64,000 nt of DNA from Methylovulum miyakonense HT12. Lineage in GTDB: Bacteria; Pseudomonadota; Gammaproteobacteria; Methylococcales; Methylomonadaceae. Below, in pieces: positions 45,820 to 54,784 of this stretch. Where the stretch lies: contig NZ_KB913025.1 in NCBI RefSeq assembly GCF_000384075.1, forward strand, positions 4,623,144 to 4,687,143. The letters run 5' to 3'. The notes beneath the pieces were generated by a model. The model made no database searches, had not been told where the DNA came from, and saw nothing but the letters and a program-made list of their open reading frames with translations. Each line of letters begins with the position of its first letter. Positions within the stretch are counted from its first letter, which is position 1. The translations under genes were made by a program, and so were the position numbers.

Positions 45820-46904
45820 TTTGACATAAGTTAAAGGGTATAAAATATAAGCTTTTTGAGCCACCGCCCCCATGCCACGTTTAAAATTTGTCCGGCCACT
45901 CAGCGACACAGACAAGCAAGAGTTGGATGCGCTTTACAAGACCCACCCAAACTTTAAGGTGCGAAGACGCGCCCACGCCTTGTTGCTGAGCGGCAGCGGG
46001 CATACGATAAACCAGCTACAAGCCATTTTCCAGGTTGACCGTGACCCTATCAGCCAGTGGATCAACCGCTTCAACGCGCAAGGTGTCGGCGGGCTTGGGG
46101 ATTTACCGCGCTCCGGGCGGCCACCGATTTACACGCCCGAAGAAATCGCACTGTTCCGGGCCCAATTGGACGAAGAACCGCGCCAAATCAAGCAGGCCCA
46201 AGCCCTTCTGGAGGCCCGGACCCGGAAAAAGTCGGCGACCGGGACGTTAAGGCGCATTTTAAAAAAACCGGTTATTCATGGCGGCGGTGCAGGCGCTCCG
46301 TAAAAAGCAGGCGTTGTGCCGAGGGCTTTGCCAAGGCCAAGGACATCCAAACCGCCCTGAAAAAATGGGACGATGAAGACAAAATCAGCCTGTTCTATTT
46401 TGACGAATCCGGCTTCAGCACCGCGTCCTCCGTGCCTTACGCCTGGCAACCCAAAGGCCAGACGTTGGAAATCCCCTGTTTCCATAGCCAGCGCCTCAAT
46501 GTCCTGGGGTTTGTTTCCCGGGACAGCCGGTCTTTTTTCCACACCGTTGAAGGGCGCGTCAAAACTGAACAGGTGGCCGGGGCCTTCGACCTGTTTGCCG
46601 CACACTATGGCGACGGCTACGCCGTCCATAAAAAACCGTGCGTCGTCATTATTGACAACGCTTCCATGCACACCAGCCGCGCCTTTTTGGCACGCCGCGA
46701 CGACTGGATGGCGCAAGGTGTCGTGTTGCATTATCTGCCGCCCTATAGCCCTGAGCTTAACCTGATCGAAATCGTCTGGCGCAAGATCAAGTATGAATGG
46801 CTGCCCCTATCGTGCTATGCCAGTTACGGGACATTGAAACAGGCCGTATTGGACATCCTTTCAAAATTCGGCGATGAATACCGGGTTACTTTTGTGTAAT
46901 TACT
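45815..46904 (+). mobile_element. IS630-family insertion sequence, apparently complete
   Basis: Termini AGTAATTTGACATAAG and (complement of right end) AGTAATTACACAAAAG match at most positions. The element is flanked by TA on both sides (45813-45814 and 46905-46906), the target duplication of the IS630/Tc1 group. Length is about 1090 bp with a two-frame transposase inside. Confidence 0.85.
45872..46899 (+). CDS. IS630-family transposase, expressed by -1 frameshift
   Basis: The first frame (45872-46303) carries the HTH region (HTINQLQAIFQVDRDPISQW). The second frame carries the DDE domain: YFDESGFSTASSVPYAWQP, VVIIDNASMHTS and LPPYSPELNLIEIVWRKIKYEW. Slipping back one base on the A7 run at 46261-46267 (TTTTAAAAAAACC) joins them as RRILKKTGYSWRRC. 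This is a known way of expressing IS630 transposases, so the gene is probably functional. Confidence 0.85.
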
Positions 46905-46906
46905 TA

Positions 46907-47250
46907 TGGAATAAATCACTGGCTTTTGGCAATTCACCCTTTGAGCGATACATACCTAAGATGCAGCACAATTTTGGCATCCGAAACTGCCCCACACCCT
47001 CACCACAACACCTTAGCCAATAGCCGCACGCCTTTCAATTCATGGCAGGCGTTTTTCTCATCCAAACACTACATTCCATTTTTTGAAAAACAGCGGCCAG
47101 CTTTTGCAGCTACGCAAAAATATGCCAAAACCATCTGATTCTAATAAAATTTCTCCGTTATAATCACTGGTATTATTGAAGAACCCTTTCTCAAGGCTAA
47201 AAATAATGCCAAAATGCCTGCAAAAGCAAAACAAATACACGGGAAGAATA
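46907..47250. other. intergenic after the IS, before mlaA
   Basis: The left part (to 47138) continues the frame of the gene interrupted at 45815. A 70-codon frame starting at 46926 is that same frame rather than a separate gene. The right part holds the mlaA leader. No copy of the ssrA 3' end (attR) is visible here. Confidence 0.4.
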
Positions 47251-48054
47251 ATGAAATTAACAAAAATCACAACGAAGCCTCGTATATTAAGTGGCCTACT
47301 GGTTGCCTTAACGCTGGCTGGCTGCGCCTCAACAGATAATGATCCCTGGAGAGGCTGGAACGAGGGGGCACAAGCATTCAATGACAGCGTGGACAGAAAC
47401 CTGCTTAAACCATTGGCGCAAGGTTACCAATGGGTGACCCCTGAGTTCGTTGACAAAAGTGTGACCAACGCATTCAGTAACGTCAATGACATTGGTGTCA
47501 CCGTCAACGATTTGCTGCAATTCAAACTGCTGCAAAGCGGTATGGATTTGAGCCGCCTTTTGGTCAATTCTACTGTTGGCATAGGCGGGCTCATGGATGT
47601 AGGGACAATGATGGATTTACCTAAACATAGTGAAGATTTTGGCCAGACCCTGGCGGTCTGGGGCCTACCTTCCGGCCCCTATCTGGTGCTGCCATTTTAT
47701 GGCCCCGGTTCACCTAGGGAGACACTCGGCTTGGTCGGCGACGCTTTCATGAACCCGCTCACTTATATATCCATGTTTGGTGGCACCACTGCCGCAGCTT
47801 CGACAGCTGGCGCAAAATTTGTGGAAATAGTCGACAACCGTGCGCAGTTGCTTTCAACGGGGAAAATAGTCGATGAAGCGACCAACTCCGACCGCTATGA
47901 CTTTATTAAAAACGCTTACCAGCAACGCCGCGAATATTTGATCACCGACGGCAAAAGCCAAAAGGATAATGTTGATTTGGACAATGAGTTCGATATCCTT
48001 GAAAAAGAGGAGGAGAAACCGGCAGAACCAACGGCAACCACACCTAAGCCCTAG
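47251..48054 (+). CDS. mlaA: MlaA-family outer-membrane lipoprotein
   Basis: A 267-residue lipoprotein of the maintenance-of-lipid-asymmetry pathway. Lipobox is LTLAGCAS; hallmark blocks are DPWRGWNEGAQAFND, FSNVNDIGVTVNDLLQ, NSTVGIGGLMDVG, EDFGQTLAVWGLPSGPYLVLPFYGP (in parts) and RETLGLVGD. The start at 47251 follows GGGAAGA; longer in-frame readings add 25 residues before the signal. It removes misplaced phospholipid from the outer leaflet. The other mla genes are not in this window. The C-terminus is Glu/Pro/Thr-rich. Confidence 0.93.
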   Translation: MKLTKITTKPRILSGLLVALTLAGCASTDNDPWRGWNEGAQAFNDSVDRNLLKPLAQGYQWVTPEFVDKSVTNAFSNVNDIGVTVNDLLQFKLLQSGMDLSRLLVNSTVGIGGLMDVGTMMDLPKHSEDFGQTLAVWGLPSGPYLVLPFYGPGSPRETLGLVGDAFMNPLTYISMFGGTTAAASTAGAKFVEIVDNRAQLLSTGKIVDEATNSDRYDFIKNAYQQRREYLITDGKSQKDNVDLDNEFDILEKEEEKPAEPTATTPKP

Positions 48055-48089
48055 GACACGGGACTGTTCCCACGCTTCAAATTGCCTTT

Positions 48090-48890
48090 ATGAAAAAACG
48101 CCAACTGAATTATGCTGACACGTCTTATCTGTCTTTGAACAGAAACGTCCCGCATCAATTCGCCCAAGCTTTCGCGTTACGTATTTACCGGAGCAACAGC
48201 GTTTATAGTTTTATCCCTAAAAATGCCTGCTCGACCATGCGCCTGTCGTTGGCAATGGCAAACGGTTGCATTAGCCGTGAGGCGGATTTCAACTGGATAC
48301 ACAGCAACAACGACACCTTTCGGGCCGACCTCGCCGCATTGATCCAAGCCGAATACACGTTTGTGATACTCCGTTGCCCGTTTGCACGGTTGGCAAGCGC
48401 ATACCTGGACAAAATCGTCGATACGACGGGCGTCGCTTGGGAATTGTACGACGCCGTGCAAAGAAAAATAGAAATTGAAGCCATGACGTTTAGGGTTTTT
48501 GTCAATGCGGTCACAAAAGCCAATGTCTTGCGCTCGAATATCCACTGGCAACCACAAGTGGATTTTTTAGTGTATAAGGAATACGACGACTATTTCAATT
48601 TGGAAACCTTCGCCACCACCCAAAACACCATAGCAAACAAAGCCCAGATTGAAATCGTTGATGCCAGAAACCTGACCCGCCACGGCATAGAGCGTTTTGA
48701 ATTAGTCAGCGACGGCAACCATGCCGATTATCTCCCCGACGCTATCCGTGCCATGAAAAAAACCGGCAAAGCCCCCAAACCCGCCACACTATATGATGAC
48801 GAATTGGTTGCCAAAGTCAGCAAAACGTTCAAGAAAGACATCGCCTTATACAAATCCTTATTTGGCACAAAAAATTTGATGTTTCCGTGA
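48090..48890 (+). CDS. sulfotransferase-like protein
   Basis: 266 residues. YSFIPKNACSTMRLSL resembles the 5'-phosphosulfate-binding loop of carbohydrate sulfotransferases (family 2), and VILRCPFARLASAYLDKIVD resembles the 3'-phosphate-binding block RxPxxRLxSAY. It should transfer sulfate from PAPS to a glycan or small molecule, with unknown acceptor. It has no signal peptide. Its stop is one base from the stop of the convergent recQ. Confidence 0.75.
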   Translation: MKKRQLNYADTSYLSLNRNVPHQFAQAFALRIYRSNSVYSFIPKNACSTMRLSLAMANGCISREADFNWIHSNNDTFRADLAALIQAEYTFVILRCPFARLASAYLDKIVDTTGVAWELYDAVQRKIEIEAMTFRVFVNAVTKANVLRSNIHWQPQVDFLVYKEYDDYFNLETFATTQNTIANKAQIEIVDARNLTRHGIERFELVSDGNHADYLPDAIRAMKKTGKAPKPATLYDDELVAKVSKTFKKDIALYKSLFGTKNLMFP

Positions 48891-48891
48891 A

Positions 48892-51018
48892 TCACGTCTT
48901 AGCCAACAAAGCCCCCCGCACACAACGCAAAATCTCATAAGGGTACTGCCCCTCAAACTGCTCAAACACGGGTTTGAGGGCATTTTTCTGTTCTTCCGGC
49001 AAGGCCAAAATTGCCGCTTCGATTTGCCCGATTTCCGCTTGCGGCAAGTCCACGACGTCACCCAATTCCAACAAACCTTGTTCCAACGATTGCGCCAAAT
49101 GGGTATAAACCGTGCTGGCTTTCAAGTTCCGTTTTTCGGCGACTTGCGCGACGGTAAACCCTAAGCGGAACAGGTTCAACGATTCGCTGGCGGTGTCCGC
49201 CAAATCCTCGCCAGCCCCTGCAAACACGTTAATCACCGCCAAAAACTGCTCGCCATATTGTTCAAGTTTGCGCGTGCCGATGCCGGAGATCATCGCCATT
49301 TGCCTGAGATTGACAGGCTTGGCTTCCATCATCGCCATCAAGGTGGCGTCATGGAAAATCACATACGGCGGCACGTCTTGGGCTTCGGCAATTTCCTTGC
49401 GTTTGGCACGTAAGGCTTCCCACAGCGAACTTGAATCGCCTTGCGCCCTGTTGGTGCGGCTGGCTTTGATTTTTTCCGGTTTCACGTCTTTGCGCAGCAT
49501 CAGCTTTTGTTCGCCGCGTAAAATCGGGCGGCAACTCTCGGTCAATTGCAACGCGCCGTAATGGTCAAAATCGACACTGACCAAGCCCCGCGCCACCAGT
49601 TGCCGGAACACCGAATGCCATTGCTGTTCGTCTAAGGCCGTACCGATGCCAAAGGTGGACAATCCCTGATGGCCAAATTGGCTGATGCGCGGGGTCTGCT
49701 TACCGAGCAGGACATCAATCAGATAGCCCACCCCAAAGCGTTGCTGGGTGCGGTAAATGCACGACAAAGCCTGTTGCGCCGCCAAGGTGCCATCCCAGGT
49801 TTGCACGGGTTCCATACAGGTGTCGCAGTTGCCGCAAGGTTTTTCTAGCGTGTCGCCAAAATAACTTAACAAATTCTGCCGCCGGCAATGCACTTGCTCG
49901 CACAAAGCCAACATAGCATCGAGCTTGTGGAATTCCACCCGCTTACGCGCCTCATCCGAGGGCGATTCGGCCAGCATTTTCCGCAAGGTGATGACATCCT
50001 GCAAACCATACGCCATCCAGGCATTGGCGGGCAAACCATCCCGCCCTGCCCTGCCCGTTTCCTGATAGTAAGCCTCGACACTTTTCGGCAAATCCAGATG
50101 CGCGACAAAGCGCACGTTGGGTTTGTCTATGCCCATACCAAAAGCAATCGTAGCGACAATCACCAAACCTTCTTCCATCAAAAAACGGTGCTGGTTCTGA
50201 TAGCGCACGTCATTGCTAAGCCCGGCGTGATACGGCAAGGCCCGGATGCCTTTGCCGGTCAGCCACGTAGCGGTTTCTTCGACTTTTTTGCGTGACAAAC
50301 AATAAACAATACCCGCATCGCCCGCATGTTCGGCCTGGATAAAGGTCAGCAATTGTTGTTTGGCGTTTTGTTTTTGGACAATCCGGTAACAGATATTGGG
50401 GCGGTCAAATCCGCTGCGGAACAGTTGCGCATTTTCCAAACCCAAGCGTACGGTGATTTCCTGGCGGGTACGGTCATCCGCCGTCGCCGTTAGGGCGATG
50501 CGCGGAATGGACGGGAAACGCTCATGGAGCATCGACAATTGCAAATAATCGGCACGGAAATCATGCCCCCACTGCGAGACGCAATGGGCTTCGTCTATCG
50601 CAAACAAGGCGATGTTGATCCGGGCGAACAAAGAACGGGTGTATTCGGAAGCCAACCGCTCCGGTGCGACATAGAGCAAATCCAGCTCGCCATCCAGCAA
50701 TTGCTGTTCGATGCGCCGGGCTTCCGGCAAGGCCAGGGTGGAATTCAGGAACGCCGCCTTCACGCCCAATTGCAGCAAAGCACTGACCTGATCCTGCATC
50801 AGCGCGATCAGTGGCGAGATGACGACGCCGACACCGGATCTTAACAAAGACGGTATCTGGTAACACAAGGATTTGCCGCCTCCGGTCGGCATCAGCACCA
50901 AGGCATCCTGGCCCGCCAGCACTTGCTCTATCACCGCTTGCTGCTGGCCCCGAAAATTCTCATAACCAAACACCGTTTTTAGGACTTGTAGCGGCGTGTT
51001 GTGTGCGTTGCTAGCCAT
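48892..51018 (-). CDS. recQ: ATP-dependent DNA helicase RecQ
   Basis: 708 residues. Helicase motifs: [29 protein letters not shown] (in parts [11 protein letters not shown]), [16 protein letters not shown] (DEAH plus aromatic loop), ALTATAD, and motif [15 protein letters not shown]. The zinc-binding cysteines occur in [17 protein letters not shown] and CGNCDTC, then winged-helix and HRDC regions. The C-terminal about 90 residues after HRDC are an RQC/HTH-like extension ([21 protein letters not shown]). It processes stalled forks and recombination intermediates. Confidence 0.96.
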   Translation of the reverse strand: MASNAHNTPLQVLKTVFGYENFRGQQQAVIEQVLAGQDALVLMPTGGGKSLCYQIPSLLRSGVGVVISPLIALMQDQVSALLQLGVKAAFLNSTLALPEARRIEQQLLDGELDLLYVAPERLASEYTRSLFARINIALFAIDEAHCVSQWGHDFRADYLQLSMLHERFPSIPRIALTATADDRTRQEITVRLGLENAQLFRSGFDRPNICYRIVQKQNAKQQLLTFIQAEHAGDAGIVYCLSRKKVEETATWLTGKGIRALPYHAGLSNDVRYQNQHRFLMEEGLVIVATIAFGMGIDKPNVRFVAHLDLPKSVEAYYQETGRAGRDGLPANAWMAYGLQDVITLRKMLAESPSDEARKRVEFHKLDAMLALCEQVHCRRQNLLSYFGDTLEKPCGNCDTCMEPVQTWDGTLAAQQALSCIYRTQQRFGVGYLIDVLLGKQTPRISQFGHQGLSTFGIGTALDEQQWHSVFRQLVARGLVSVDFDHYGALQLTESCRPILRGEQKLMLRKDVKPEKIKASRTNRAQGDSSSLWEALRAKRKEIAEAQDVPPYVIFHDATLMAMMEAKPVNLRQMAMISGIGTRKLEQYGEQFLAVINVFAGAGEDLADTASESLNLFRLGFTVAQVAEKRNLKASTVYTHLAQSLEQGLLELGDVVDLPQAEIGQIEAAILALPEEQKNALKPVFEQFEGQYPYEILRCVRGALLAKT

Positions 51019-51320
51019 GTGTTTTGTTCGTCCAAATGATTTGGCGGTGGGACGGCAGTTTTTTCAGTCCGCCCCAAACCTTAAAAAGGTGAAATTCTAC
51101 CACAGCCGGATCAAGGTAAATTTGGCTAATGCAGACAAACAGCAATTCTCATTATGACACCCGGCAAAGGCTGGGGTGACGCAAGGAACCCCAGCAGAGT
51201 CGCTTGTGGTGCTGGGATTTCGCTATCTCTTCATCCCAGCCTACGACTACGACACGAATGCAGACAAAACTTTTCCTGATAGCTATAGTAAGCCGATTCA
51301 AACCGGTTTTTACATTCTCC

Positions 51321-52214
51321 ATGAGCAGACGACCACCCCTAAACGGCTTCAAATTAATTTTCGGCTTATTGCGCCTGATTTTCCGCCATCCTTCGCTATT
51401 GCTGTTGGGCCTGTTAATCGGTGCTGGCGATTATGCTTATGAAAGCCAGATCGCCCGCCCCGCCTTGTTATATCAAGGCGAACCCCACGCCATTGCTTGG
51501 CAAAACCCCGACACATGGTTCCGCGTCTTGCGCAACCATGGCTTCATCATCGGCTATTCGGATTTACGCGGCAACCCGCTGTGGGTGGAATACGCGCTCA
51601 CACCGGTTCCAGATAACGCGCCAAACCTGAAACGCCCTAACCGTTTCACCACCGACTGGCGCAGCTTCAACCGCATCAGCCACGACAGTTACTCCAGAAG
51701 CGGTTATGACCGTGGCCACATGGCACCGAATTACGCCATCAGCCATTTATACGGCAAACAAGGCCAAGCTGACAGCTTCTTGCTCACCAACATCACGCCG
51801 CAAAAAAAGAACCTGAACCAAAAACTCTGGGAGCGGTTGGAAGACGCTGAAATAAATCATTTTGCGCGCACCTTCGGTAAAATTTGGGTCGTCACCGGGC
51901 CGATTTTTAGCGGGACGGTGGAACGCCTGTATTCCGATTGGAAAGTGGAAATACCGGATGCGTTTTACAAGATTTACATCACCGACACCGCACCGCCCGG
52001 CCAACCCCAGGCCTTAGCGTTCTTAGTCCCGCAAACGGTCAATGGCAAAGAACCGCTAGCGCAATTTGTCACCAGCATTGATACGATAGAAGCCCAAACG
52101 GGATTGGATTTTTTTGCGGATTTGGATGATGGGGTTGAAAATGCCCTGGAAGCGACGGTGGACGGACTGCCTTGGAACTTGCAAAAGGCCAATACGATAC
52201 CACCACGATATTAA
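51321..52214 (+). CDS. DNA/RNA non-specific endonuclease (NucA/EndoG type)
   Basis: 297 residues from ATG 51321. One N-terminal membrane helix (HPSLLLLGLLIGAGDYAYES) is followed by the bba-metal nuclease domain with the signature SGYDRGHMAPNYAI (catalytic His in DRGH) and LLTNITPQKKNLNQKLWERLE carrying the metal-ligand Asn. It is probably exported to the periplasm or membrane-anchored and degrades nucleic acid. Longer readings from 51204 lack a ribosome site. It is divergent from recQ. Confidence 0.9.
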   Translation: MSRRPPLNGFKLIFGLLRLIFRHPSLLLLGLLIGAGDYAYESQIARPALLYQGEPHAIAWQNPDTWFRVLRNHGFIIGYSDLRGNPLWVEYALTPVPDNAPNLKRPNRFTTDWRSFNRISHDSYSRSGYDRGHMAPNYAISHLYGKQGQADSFLLTNITPQKKNLNQKLWERLEDAEINHFARTFGKIWVVTGPIFSGTVERLYSDWKVEIPDAFYKIYITDTAPPGQPQALAFLVPQTVNGKEPLAQFVTSIDTIEAQTGLDFFADLDDGVENALEATVDGLPWNLQKANTIPPRY

Positions 52215-52400
52215 CAGATTAGAAAACTCTGGCTCTATAGAATAGACATCTTTCCTAAATGTTGCTGACCATATAAATACCGTCAGATTAAAATACCAAG
52301 CCTTATCCTGAACCGCCAAAAAGCCATGAAACCGTATGCCCAATTACCCACTGACAACACCGAAAAATCTCTGTACATGACAAAAAAGAAGCCCGTTGAA

Positions 52401-52846
52401 AACGATTTGATAAGGCCGATTTTATTTACGATGCCGAGACCGACCAATACCGTTGCCCTGCCGGGCGGACCCTGAGTTGGCGTTCATCAAGAATCGAGCA
52501 TGGACTGAATCTGCATCGCTATTGGAGTTCATGTTGCCAGCAGTGTGATCTCAAGGCTCAGTGTACGCCCAGCACCGAAAGGCGAGTGACTCGCTGGGAG
52601 CATGAAGATGTGCTTGATGCCATGCAAACGCGTCTGGATCAAGCGCCTGACAGTATGCGTATTCGACGCCAGACGGTGGAACATCCCTTTGGCACTCTCA
52701 AGGCGTGGATGGGTGCAACCCATTTTCTGACCAAGACGCTTGATCGCGTCAGCACCGAGATGAGTCTGCATGTGCTGGCTTACAATCTCAAACGGGTAAT
52801 GAATATGCTGGGAACCACTGCCCTGATGGAAGCAATGGTGGCCTGA
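52401..52846 (+). pseudogene. IS1182-family transposase, 3' fragment
   Basis: The continuous frame DFIYDAETDQYRCPAGRTLS, HRYWSSCCQQCDLKAQC and RRQTVEHPFGTLKAWMGATHF is the C-terminal zinc-ribbon and final catalytic region of IS1182 transposases. An in-frame stop lies just upstream, near 52396, and no N-terminal half is found. The sequence at 52215-52400 and 52850-53160 holds nothing else that I recognise. Confidence 0.8.
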
Positions 52847-53167
52847 CGGCCATTTATTGCTCTTTTTTACCTATTACCGATGGCTATCCGTATCAATTTG
52901 GTCAAATCAAATCGATAAACCAGTAAACGCCATTCAGAAACGTTAGCCGCCCAGAGCGGCGTGAGTTCAGCAAACTTGGTCGATATCCTCTGGGGGTTTC
53001 ATCTTTTCGACGTTTTTACACGGTCTGGGCCATTTCCGGCCAAAGCGTCAACAGTTGAAGCGGTCACTGGGATGTCAGTTCCACCGCATAACCTGCCGTT
53101 CGCACGGCTGCAGATATTGACTTTCCTCCGATTTCAACAGTCATTCGTCCTGGCGGGAGTTATAACT

Positions 53168-54580
53168 AAATCTGGTGTACAGCCCGAGTTGAAGAGAGGT
53201 GGCGCCCTCTGCTGAAATACGATTGTCGAGATCGAATAACAGCAACCTGAGAGACGCCATGAACCAAGACAATGCAAAAGAGTGGCATAAGGCCAGTACG
53301 ATTAACGATCCGTTGACGGATTTGTTGAAGACAGGCGCCCGGGCCCTGATCCAACAGGCCGTTGAGGCGGAGTTACACGCTTTTCTGGGCGAATACGCCA
53401 AAGTCACCGATTTACAAGGCTGTCAAACCGTGGTGCGCAATGGCTATCTGCCAGAGCGTCAGATCGTGACGGGTGTGGGTAACGTGACGGTCAAAATTTC
53501 CAAGGTTCGAGACCGTTCCGGCGGCGAGATCAAGTTCCACTCGTCTTTGGTGCCGCCCTATGTCCGTAAAGCTAAACGGGTGGAAGCGGCCTTGCCGTGG
53601 CTGTATTTGCGCGGTATTTCCACCGGCGACATGCAGTCGGCCTCATCGGTACTGTTGGGCGATGAGGCCAAAGGCTTGTCACCCGCCGTGGTCAGTCGCC
53701 TTTATGCCCTTGTGGGTATGAAAGCCCAATACCCGTAGGGCACAAGTGGGCCGAGGACTATCTAGCCTGGAACCGGCGAGATTTATCGCAGGAACGCTAC
53801 GTCTATGTCTGGGCCGACGGCATCTATTCAACCCTGCGCGGCGAGGACGACCGGCTGTGTTTGTTGGTGATCATCGGCGTCAATGAACAGGGGGGAAAAG
53901 CGTTTGCTGGCCTTGTCCGACGGTTACCGGGAATCGAAAGCCTCGTGGTTGAGCGTGCTACAAGACCTGCAAGCTCGCGGTTTACCAAGCATACCGAAAT
54001 TGGCGACCGGCGACGGCGCCTTGGGCTTCTGGTCGGCCATCCATGAAGCTTGGCCATCCACGCAACACCAGCGCTGTTGGGTACACAAAACAGCGAATGT
54101 GTTGGCGGCGCTGCCGGACTCCCTCCAAGGCGGGTTTAAAAGCAATCTGGATGGCCGACACCCAAGCCCAGGCTAATAAAGCTTTCGATAGCTTCCTGCG
54201 CGACTTCGGGGCCAAGTATCCTAAGGCGGTGGCCGTGTTGGAAAAAGATCGGCAATCGCTGCTGGCTTTTTACGGTTTTCCCGCCGAGCACTGGCTACAC
54301 ATTCGCACGACGAATCCGATTGAATCGACCTTTGCGACGATCCGGCATCGGACTACCCGCACCAAGAATTGCGTGTCGAGGCATACGTTACTGGGCTTGG
54401 TCTTTCAGCTAACGCTGGCCGCCGAAAAGGGATGGCGCCGGATAGGCGGGTTCAAGCGCTTGCCGGAGGTGATCGACGGCGTGCGTTTTCAGGATGGCAT
54501 GGCCGTCATCACGGAACCGGAAAAAACAGAAGAAACACCGCAGATGGCCGCCTGATTCAAATCGGCTGTACACCAGATTT
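53168..54580 (+). mobile_element. IS256-family element, inactivated
   Basis: Terminal inverted repeats AAATCTGGTGTACAGCC (53168-53184) and its complement at 54564-54580 are identical over 17 bases. No clear 8-9 bp target duplication is seen at the flanks. The transposase inside is frameshifted. Confidence 0.8.
53259..54555 (+). pseudogene. IS256-family (Mutator-type) transposase, several frameshifts
   Basis: Segments in order: INDPLTDLLKTGARALIQQAVEAEL and FHSSLVPPYVRKAKRVEAALPWLYLRG in the first frame (53259-53738); ERYVYVWADGIYSTLRGEDDR; then KRLLALSDGYRESKASW and GDGALGFWSAIHEAWPSTQHQRCWVHK; then KYPKAVAVLEKDRQSLLAFYGFPAEHW and HIRTTNPIESTFATIRHRTTR. Frame changes occur near 53715-53745, at the GGGGGGAAAA run near 53890, and near 54130. 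All DDE residues can be found but not in one frame. Confidence 0.88.
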
Positions 54581-54752
54581 GACTATTTCTCTCCTGGCGG
54601 ATATACCTGTCGTTAACTTGAAATTGTCATAATACGTGCCGAACACAACAACCAGCATTACTTCTCCCCGCAGCGGCATATGATAATTTTAACAAAACAA
54701 CTAGTAAGTTCCTTCACTCGAATCGATAAGGCGCGTGTCGGCTGACATTCTG

Positions 54753-54770
54753 CTTATCAAAACAGATAAG
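54753..54770 (-). terminator. possible terminator of the TPR operon
   Basis: CTTATC-AAAACA-GATAAG is a 6-bp hairpin 15 bases after the TPR gene stop. It has a weak stem and no T-run. The remainder of 54581-54784 is empty. Confidence 0.3.
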
Positions 54771-54784
54771 TAAGAGATCGGCCG

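Noticed and set aside
46926..47138. Independent 70-residue gene after the IS630 element
   Set aside because: It is better explained as the continuation of the frame interrupted by the IS; it has no ribosome site of its own.
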